DNA from: Bombus terrestris
Lineage: Eukaryota > Arthropoda > Insecta > Hymenoptera > Apidae
Assembly (NCBI RefSeq): GCF_910591885.1
Contig: NW_025963555.1
Location: 3,968,001 to 4,032,000, forward strand
Reading direction: 5' to 3'
DNA: 64,000 bases
Positions within the stretch are counted from its first letter, which is position 1. Each line of letters opens with the position of its first letter. A program made the position numbers and the translations under genes. Positions 55,372 to 64,000 of the stretch are shown piece by piece. The notes under the pieces are model-generated. The model was not told the DNA's origin. It worked only from the letters and a program-made list of their open reading frames with translations, and did not search any database.

Positions 55372-57831
55372 GGTGATGCAATATAACGTCATACGTTATA
55401 ACGTAGAAGTACATAACGCTATACATTATAAAGTAGTAGTTCATAACGTTATACGTTACTACGTAGTAGTACATAACGTCATACGTCCTATAGTGATACA
55501 ATGTAACGTTATACGTTATAACGTTGTAGTACTTAACGTTATACGTTACTGCGTAGTAGTACATAACGTTATACGTCACATAGTGATACAGTATAACGTT
55601 ATACGCTTTAATGTAGAAGTACAAAACGTTATACTTTATAACGTAGTAGTACATAACGTTAAACGTTACAACGTAGTAATACATAACGTCATACGTCCTA
55701 TAGTGATACAATGTAACTTTATACGTTATAACGTAGTATTATATAACGTTATACGTTATAACGTAGTAGTACATAACGTCAAACGTCACATAGTGATACA
55801 ATATAACGTTATACTTTATAACGTAGAAGTACATAACGTTATACGTTATTAAGTAGTTGTACATAACGTTACACGTTACAACGTAGTAGTACATAACGTC
55901 ATACGTTATAAAGTAGTGGTACATAACGTTATACGTTATAGGGTAGTAGTACATAACGTTATACGTTATAAAGTAGTAGTACATAACGTCAAACGTCACA
56001 TAGTGATACAATATAACGTTATACGTTATATCGTAGAAGTACATAACGTTATACGTTATAAACTAGTAGTACTTAACGTTATACGTTACTGCGCAGTAGT
56101 ACATAACGTCAAACGTCACATAGTGATACAATGTAACGTTATACGTTATAATGTAGAAGTACAAAACGTTATACGTTATAACGTAGTAGTACATAACGTC
56201 AAACGTCACATAGTGATACAGTATAGCGTTATACGTTATAATGTAGAAGTACAAAACGTTATACGTTATAACGTAGTAGTACATAACGTTATACGTCATA
56301 TAGTAGTACAATATAACGTTATACGTTATAACGTAGCAGTACATAACGTTATACGGTATAACGTAGTAGCACATAACGTTATACGTTTCTACGTAGTAGT
56401 ACATAACGTCAAACGTCACATAGTGATACAATGTAACGTTATACGTTATAATGTAGAAGTACAAAACGTTATACGTTATAACGTAATAGTACATATCTAT
56501 ATACGTCATATAGTGATGCAATATAACGTTATACGTTATAACGTAGTAGTACATAACGTTTAACGGTATAACGTAGTAGCACATAACGTTATACGTTGCT
56601 ACGTAGTAGTACATAACGTCAAACGTCACATAGTGATACAATATAACGTTATACGTTATAATGTAGAAGTACAAAACGTTATACGATATAACGTAGTAGT
56701 ACATAACGTCAAACGTCACATAGTGATACAGTATAACGTTATACGCTTTAATGTAGAAGTACATAACGTTATACGTTATAAACTAGTAGTACTTAACGTT
56801 AAACGTTACAACGTAGTAATACATAACGTCATACGTCCTATAGTGATACAATGTAACTTTATACGTTATAACGTAGTATTATATAACGTTATACGTTATA
56901 ACGTAGTAGTACATAACGTCAAACGTCACATAGTGATACAATATAACGTTATACTTTATAACATAGAAGTACATAACGTTATACGTTATTAAGTAGTTGT
57001 ACATAACGTTACACGTTACAACGTAGTAGTACATAACGTCATACGTTATAAAGTAGTGGTACATAACGTTATACGTTATAGGGTAGTAGTACATAACGTT
57101 ATACGTTATAAAGTTGTAGTACATAACGTCAAACGTCACATAGTGATACAATATAACGTTATACGTTATATCGTAGAAGTACATAACGTTATACGTTATA
57201 AACTAGTAGTACATAAAGTTATACGTTACAACGTAGTAGTACATAACGTCAAACGTCACATAGTGATACAATATAACGTTATACGTTATATCGTAGAAGT
57301 ACATAACGTTATACGTTATAAACTAGTAGTACTTAACGTTATACGTTACTGCACAGTAGTACATAACGTCAAACGTCACATAGTGATACAATGTAACGTT
57401 ATACGTTATAATGTAGAAGTACAAAACGTTATACGTTATAACGTAGTAGTACATAACGTCAAACGTCACATAGTGATACAGTATAGCGTTATACGTTATA
57501 ATGTAGAAGTACAAAACGTTATACGTTATAACGTAGTAGTACATAACGTTATACGTCATATAGTAGTACAATATAACGTTATACGTTATAACGTAGCAGT
57601 ACATAACGTTATACGGTATAACGTAGTAGCACATAACGTTATACGTTACTACGTAGTAGTACATAACGTCAAACGTCACATAGTGATACAATGTAACGTT
57701 ATACGTTATAATGTAGAAGTACAAAACGTTATACGTTATAACGTAATAGTACATATCTATATACGTCATATAGTGATGCAATATAACGTTATACGTTATA
57801 ACGTAGCAGTACATAACGTTTAACGGTATAA

Positions 57832-58930
57832 CGTAGTAGCACATAACGTTATACGTTACTACGTAGTAGTACATAACGTCAAACGTCACATAGTGATACA
57901 GTATAACGTTATACGTTATAACGTAGAAGTACAAAACTTTATACGTTATAACGTAGTAGTACAAAACGTTATACGTTATAACGTAGTAGTACTTAACGTT
58001 ATACGTTACTGCGTAGTAGTACATAACGTTATACGTCATATAGTAGTACAATATAACGTTATACGTTATAACGTAGCAGTACATAACGTTATACGGTATA
58101 ACGTAGTAGCACATAACGTTATACGTTACTACGTAGTAGTGCATGACGTCAAACGTCAGATAGTGTTACAATGTAACGTTATACGTTATAATGTAGAAGT
58201 ACAAAACGTTATACGTTATAACGTAGTAGTACATAACATCAAACGTCACATAGTGATACAGTATAACGTTATACGTTATAATGTAGAAGTACATAAAGTT
58301 ATCCGGTATAACGTAGTAGCACATAACGTTATACTTTACTACGTAGTATTACATAACGTCAAGCGTCACATAGTGATACAATGTAACGTTATACGTTATA
58401 ATGTAGAAGTACAAAACGTTATACGTTATAACGTAGTAGTACATAATGTCAAACGTCACATAGTGATACAGTATAACGTTATACGTTATAACGTAGAAGT
58501 ACAAAACTTTATACGTTATAACGTAGTAGTACTTAACGTTATACATTACTGCGTAGTAGTACATAACGTTATACGTCATATAGTAGTACAATATAACGTT
58601 ATACGTTATAACGTAGCAGTACATAACGCTATACGGTATAACGTAGTAGCACATAACGTTATACGTTACTACGTAGTAGTACATAACGTCAAACGTCACA
58701 TAGTGATACAATGTAACGTTATACGTTATAATGTAGAAGTACAAAACGTTATACGTTATAACGTAGTAGTACATAACGTTATACGTCATATAGTAGTACA
58801 ATATAACGTTATACGTTATAACGTTGCAGTACACAACGTTATACGGTATAACGTAGTAGCACATAACGTTATACGTTACTACGTAGTAGTACATAACGTC
58901 AAACGTCACATAGTGATACAATGTAACGTT
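57832..58930. repeat. Block repeated at 62,902-64,000 (5,070 bp)
   Basis: Matches 62,902-64,000 at 5,070 bp (169 monomers) up to the window end, so the true repeat is longer. Shared private variants are AACATCAAACG (58,235 and 63,305), AACGTCAAGCG (58,355 and 63,425), TACATTACTG (58,551 and 63,621) and AACGCTATACGG (58,625 and 63,695). Confidence 0.87.
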
Positions 58931-61900
58931 ATACGTTATAATGTAGAAGTACAAAACGTTATACGTTATAAGGTAGTAGTACATAATGTCAAACGTCACA
59001 TAGTGATACAGTATAACGTTATACGTTATAACGTAGAAGTACAAAACTTTATACGTTATAACGTAGTAGTACTTAACGTTATACGTTACTGCGTAGTACT
59101 ACATAACGTTATACGTCATATAGTAGTACAATATAACGTTATACGTTATAACGTAGCAGTATATAACGTTATACGGTATAACGTAGTAGCACATAACGTT
59201 ACACGTTACTACGTAGTAGTACATAACGTCAAACGTCACATAGTGATACAATGTAACGTTATACGTTATAATGTAGAAGTACAAAACGTTATACGTTATA
59301 ACGTAGTAGTACATAACGTAGAACGTCACATGGTGATACAGTATAACGTTATACGTTATAATGTAGAAGTACAAAACGTTATACTTTATAACGTAGTAGT
59401 ACATAACGTCAAACGTCATATAGTGATACAGTATAACGTTATACGTTATAACGTAGAAGTACAAAACGTTATACGTTATAACGTAGTAGTACTTAACGTT
59501 ATACGTCATATAGTGATACAATGTAACGTTATACGTTATAATGTAGAAGTACAAAACGTTATACGTTATAACGTAGTAGTACATAACGTCAAACGTCACA
59601 TAGTGATACAGTATAACGTTATACGTTATAATGTAGAAGTACAAAACGTTATACTTTATAACGTAGTAGTACATAACGTCAAACGTCACATAGTGATACA
59701 GTATAACGTTATACGTTATAACGTAGAAGTACAAAACGTTATACGTTATAACGTAGTAGTACTTAACGTTATACGTCATATAGTGATACAATGTAACGTT
59801 ATACGTTATAATGTAGAAGTACAAAACGTTATACGTTATAACGTAGTAGCACATAACGTGAAACGTCACACAGTGATGCAATATAACGTCATACGTTATA
59901 ACGTAGAAGTACATAAAGTTATCCGGTATAACGTAGTAGCACATAACGTTATACTTTACTACGTAGTATTACATAACGTCAAACGTCACATAGTAATACA
60001 ATGTAACGTTATACGTTATAATGTAGAAGTACAAAACGTTGTACGTTATAACGTAGTAGTACATAATGTCAAACGTCACATAGTGATACAGTATAACGTT
60101 ATACGTTATAACGTAGAAGTACAAAACGTTATACGTTATAACGTAGTTGTACATAACGTTATACGTTATAAAGTAGTAGTACATAACGTTATACGTTACA
60201 ACGTAGTAGTACATAACGTCATACGTCCTATAGTGATACAATGTAACGTTATACGTTATAACGTACTAGTATATAACGTTATACGTTATAACGTAGTAGT
60301 ACAAAACGTTATACGTTATAACGTAGTAGTACTTAACGTTATACGTTACTGCGTAGTAGTACATAACGTTATACGTCATATAGTAGTACAATATAACGTT
60401 ATACGTTATAACGTAGCAGTACACAACGTTATACGGTATAACGTAGTAGCACATAACGTTATACGTTACTACGTAGTAGTACATAACGTCAAACGTCACA
60501 TAGTGATACAATGTAACGTTATACGTTATAATGTAGAAGTACAAAACGTTATACGTTATAACGTATTAGTACATAACGTAGAACGTCACATGGTGATACA
60601 GTATAACGTTATACGTTATAATGTAGAAGTACAAAACGTTATACTTTATAACGTAGTAGTACATAACGTCAAACGTCACATAGTGATACAGTATAACGTT
60701 ATACGTTATAACGTAGCAGTACAAAACGTTATACTTTATAACGTAGTAGTACATAGCGTTAAACGTTACAACGTAGTAGTACATAACGTCATACGTCCTA
60801 TAGTGATACAATGTAACTTTATACGTTATAACGTAGTATTATATAACGTTATACGGTATAACGTAGTAGCACATAACGTTATACGTTACTACGTAGTAGT
60901 GCATGACGTCAAACGTCAGATAGTGTTACAATGTAACGTTATACGTTATAATGTAGAAGTACAAAACGTTATACGTTATAACGTAGTAGTACATAACGTC
61001 AAACGTCACATAGTGATACAGTATAACGTTATACGTTATAACGCAGCAGTACACAACGTTATACGGTATAACGTAGTAGCACATAACGTTATACGTTACT
61101 ACGTAGTAGTACATAACGTCAAACGTCACATAGTGATACAGTATAACGTTATACGTTATAACGTAGAAGTACAAAACTTTATACGTTATAACGTAGTAGT
61201 ACAAAACGTTATACGTTATAACGTAGTAGTACTTAACGTTATACGTTACTGCGTAGTAGTACATAACGTCAAACGTCACATAGTGATACAGTATAACGTT
61301 ATACGTTATAACGTAGCAGTACAAAACGTTATACTTTATAACGTAGTAGTACATAGCGTTAAACGTTACAACGTAGTAGTACATAACGTCATACGTCCTA
61401 TAGTGATACAATGTAACTTTATACGTTATAACGTAGTATTATATAACGTTATACGGTATAACGTAGTAGCACATAACGTTATACGTTACTACGTAGTAGT
61501 ACATAACGTCAAACGTCACATAGTGATACAGTATAACGTTATACGTTATAATGTAGAAGTACAAAACGTTATACGTTATAACGTAGTAGTACATAACGTG
61601 AAACGTCACACAGTGATGCAATATAACGTCATACGTTATAACGTAGAAGTACATAACGTTATACGGTATAACGTAGTAGCACATAACGTTATACGTTACT
61701 ACGTAGTAGTACATAACGTCAAACGTCACATAGTGATACAATGTAACGTTATACGTTATAATGTAGAAGTACAAAACGTTATACGTTATAAGGTAGTAGT
61801 ACATAATGTCAAACGTCACATAGTGATACAGTATAACGTTATACGTTATAACGTAGAAATACAAAACTTTATACGTTATAACGTAGTAGTACAAAACGTT

Positions 61901-62901
61901 ATACGTTATAACGCAGCAGTACACAACGTTATACGGTATAACGTAGTAGCACATAACGTTATACGTTACTACGTAGTAGTACATAACGTCAAACGTCACA
62001 TAGTGATACAGTATAACGTTATACGTTATAACGTAGAAGTACAAAACTTTATACGTTATAACGTAGTAGTACAAAACGTTATACGTTATAACGTAGTAGT
62101 ACTTAACGTTATACGTTACTGCGTAGTAGTACATAACGTTATACGTCATATAGTAGTACAATATAACGTTATACGTTATAACGTAGCAGTACATAACGTT
62201 ATACGGTATAACGTAGTAGCACATAACGTTATACGTTACTACGTAGTAGTGCATGACGTCAAACGTCAGATAGTGTTACAATGTAACGTTATACGTTATA
62301 ATGTAGAAGTACAAAACGTTATACGTTATAACGTAGTAGTACATAACGTCAAACGTCACATAGTGATACAGTATAACGTTATACGTTATAATGTAGAAGT
62401 ACAAAACGTTATACGTTATAACGTAGTAGTACATAACATCAAACGTCACATAGTGATACAGTATAACGTTATACGTTATAATGTAGAAGTACATAAAGTT
62501 ATCCGGTATAACGTAGTAGCACATAACGTTATACTTTACTACGTAGTATTACATAACGTCAAGCGTCACATAGTGATACAATGTAACGTTATACGTTATA
62601 ACGTAGAAGTACAAAACGTTATACGTTATAACGTAGTAGTACAAAACGTTATACGTTATAACGTAGTAGTACTTAACGTTATACGTTACTGCGTAGTAGT
62701 ACATAACGTCAAACGTCACATAGTGATACAGTATAACGTTATACGTTATAACGTAGCAGTACAAAACGTTATACTTTATAACGTAGTAGTACATAGCGTT
62801 AAACGTTACAACGTAGTAGTACATAACGTCATACGTCCTATAGTGATACAATGTAACTTTATACGTTATAACGTAGTATTATATAACGTTATACGGTATA
62901 A

Positions 62902-64000
62902 CGTAGTAGCACATAACGTTATACGTTACTACGTAGTAGTACATAACGTCAAACGTCACATAGTGATACAGTATAACGTTATACGTTATAACGTAGAAGT
63001 ACAAAACTTTATACGTTATAACGTAGTAGTACAAAACGTTATACGTTATAACGTAGTAGTACTTAACGTTATACGTTACTGCGTAGTAGTACATAACGTT
63101 ATACGTCATATAGTAGTACAATATAACGTTATACGTTATAACGTAGCAGTACATAACGTTATACGGTATAACGTAGTAGCACATAACGTTATACGTTACT
63201 ACGTAGTAGTGCATGACGTCAAACGTCAGATAGTGTTACAATGTAACGTTATACGTTATAATGTAGAAGTACAAAACGTTATACGTTATAACGTAGTAGT
63301 ACATAACATCAAACGTCACATAGTGATACAGTATAACGTTATACGTTATAATGTAGAAGTACATAAAGTTATCCGGTATAACGTAGTAGCACATAACGTT
63401 ATACTTTACTACGTAGTATTACATAACGTCAAGCGTCACATAGTGATACAATGTAACGTTATACGTTATAATGTAGAAGTACAAAACGTTATACGTTATA
63501 ACGTAGTAGTACATAATGTCAAACGTCACATAGTGATACAGTATAACGTTATACGTTATAACGTAGAAGTACAAAACTTTATACGTTATAACGTAGTAGT
63601 ACTTAACGTTATACATTACTGCGTAGTAGTACATAACGTTATACGTCATATAGTAGTACAATATAACGTTATACGTTATAACGTAGCAGTACATAACGCT
63701 ATACGGTATAACGTAGTAGCACATAACGTTATACGTTACTACGTAGTAGTACATAACGTCAAACGTCACATAGTGATACAATGTAACGTTATACGTTATA
63801 ATGTAGAAGTACAAAACGTTATACGTTATAACGTAGTAGTACATAACGTTATACGTCATATAGTAGTACAATATAACGTTATACGTTATAACGTTGCAGT
63901 ACACAACGTTATACGGTATAACGTAGTAGCACATAACGTTATACGTTACTACGTAGTAGTACATAACGTCAAACGTCACATAGTGATACAATGTAACGTT
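62902..64000. repeat. Block copy 2 (5,070 bp), cut by the window end
   Basis: Partner of 57,832-58,930, still matching at the last base, so the array continues to the right of the window. Confidence 0.87.

Larger units (their letters stand above)
37799..57831. repeat. Satellite subarray III (long block duplications with odd-length monomers)
   Basis: This subarray holds 12 of the 13 register breaks, arranged in repeated sets: 29-bp at 37,799, 38,426, 39,715, 46,585, 53,337, 53,964 and 55,343; 28-bp at 38,098, 46,257 and 53,636; 33-bp at 42,954 and 49,104. Blocks containing them recur at 6,150, 7,379, 8,159 and about 15,500 bp. No gene is seen. Open frames here are shorter because the odd-length monomers bring stops into frame. 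Confidence 0.88.
1..64000. repeat. 30-bp satellite array with higher-order repeat structure
   Basis: The full window is head-to-tail copies of a 30-bp monomer, with consensus halves CGTAGTAGTACATAA and CGTTATACGTTATAA. Following the monomer start through the window, the register is lost at only 13 positions (net -9 bp), giving about 2,130 monomers. All copies have the same orientation; I saw no inverted block. The consensus has 9 G+C of 30 and three CpG. Recurrent subtypes differ mainly in the first 10 bases (CGTAGTAGTA, TGTAGAAGTA, AGTGATACAA, CGTAGCAGTA, CGTAGTAGCA) and the last 10 (TACGTTATAA, AACGTCACAT, TACGTCATAT, TACGGTATAA, TACGTTACTA, TACGTTACTG). No unique sequence interrupts the array and neither edge is reached. 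A centromeric or other heterochromatic satellite is the best reading; that location is inference. Confidence 0.98.
57832..64000. repeat. Satellite subarray IV (short-module patchwork)
   Basis: The monomer family and register are unchanged, but HORs are shorter and shuffled. A 240-bp module with ACATAGCGTTAAACG occurs at 60,661-60,900, 61,261-61,500 and 62,701-62,940 (spacings 600 and 1,440 bp). AACATCAAACG occurs three times, and the TGACGTCA monomer recurs at 60,904, 62,254 and 63,214. No gene is seen. No plus-strand open frame of reportable length occurs after 57,823. Confidence 0.85.

Noticed and set aside
1..64000. CRISPR array
   Set aside because: The period is 30 bp with no unique spacers; the whole unit repeats.
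1..64000. CENP-B box
   Set aside because: I looked for the NTTCGNNNNANNCGGGN pattern and saw neither TTCG nor CGGG in the monomer types; the closest, TCCGG in the CATAAAGTTATCCGG monomer, does not fit.
1..64000. Inverted blocks within the array
   Set aside because: The short palindromes make local sequence look reversible, but the asymmetric CGTAGTAGTACATAA half has the same orientation wherever I checked.
1..64000. Prokaryotic replicon or phage origin iterons
   Set aside because: Iteron arrays are short and sit beside genes; 64 kb of HOR satellite without a gene does not fit a bacterial or phage genome.

Overview
The whole 64 kb window is one uninterrupted satellite DNA array. I see no gene, RNA gene, transposon, CRISPR array or unique sequence in it, and both ends of the window lie inside the array. 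The unit is a 30-bp monomer, all copies in the same orientation. Its consensus is CGTAGTAGTACATAA followed by CGTTATACGTTATAA (about 30% GC, three CpG). Walking the register across the window gives about 2,130 monomers, and the phase changes at only 13 places: four 28-bp monomers, seven 29-bp monomers and two 33-bp hybrid monomers. Most of the 13 are copies of one another.

Monomer subtypes follow one another in a constrained order, forming higher-order repeats (HORs). Subarray I (1-17,070) is built around a 46-monomer, 1,380-bp HOR with five full copies and one partial copy, plus 1,470-bp and 2,730-bp duplications. Subarray II (17,099-37,798) contains a near-identical tandem duplication of 6,750 bp (225 monomers), with a 42-monomer (1,260-bp) HOR nested inside. 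Subarray III (37,799-57,831) is made of longer blocks copied at spacings of about 6.15, 7.38, 8.16 and 15.5 kb; these carry the odd-length monomers as clonal marks. Subarray IV (57,832-64,000) is a finer patchwork with a 5,070-bp repeat distance.

Because 30 is divisible by 3 and the consensus has one stop-free frame on each strand, very long open frames arise automatically, up to 6,900 codons at 17,100-37,802. I do not call these genes: they are decapeptide repeats, they are open on both strands in the same codon register, and they end only where a satellite variant creates a stop.

The layout points to a eukaryotic chromosome assembled from long reads, in a centromeric, pericentromeric, subtelomeric or other heterochromatic block. 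The species cannot be named from this sequence. The most distinctive properties are: 23 of 30 monomer bases lying in two overlapping perfect palindromes; a strong CpG excess in AT-rich DNA; a perfect TGACGTCA octamer that marks one monomer subtype at HOR-scale spacing; and a clear record of how odd-length monomers arose and were spread by block duplication.
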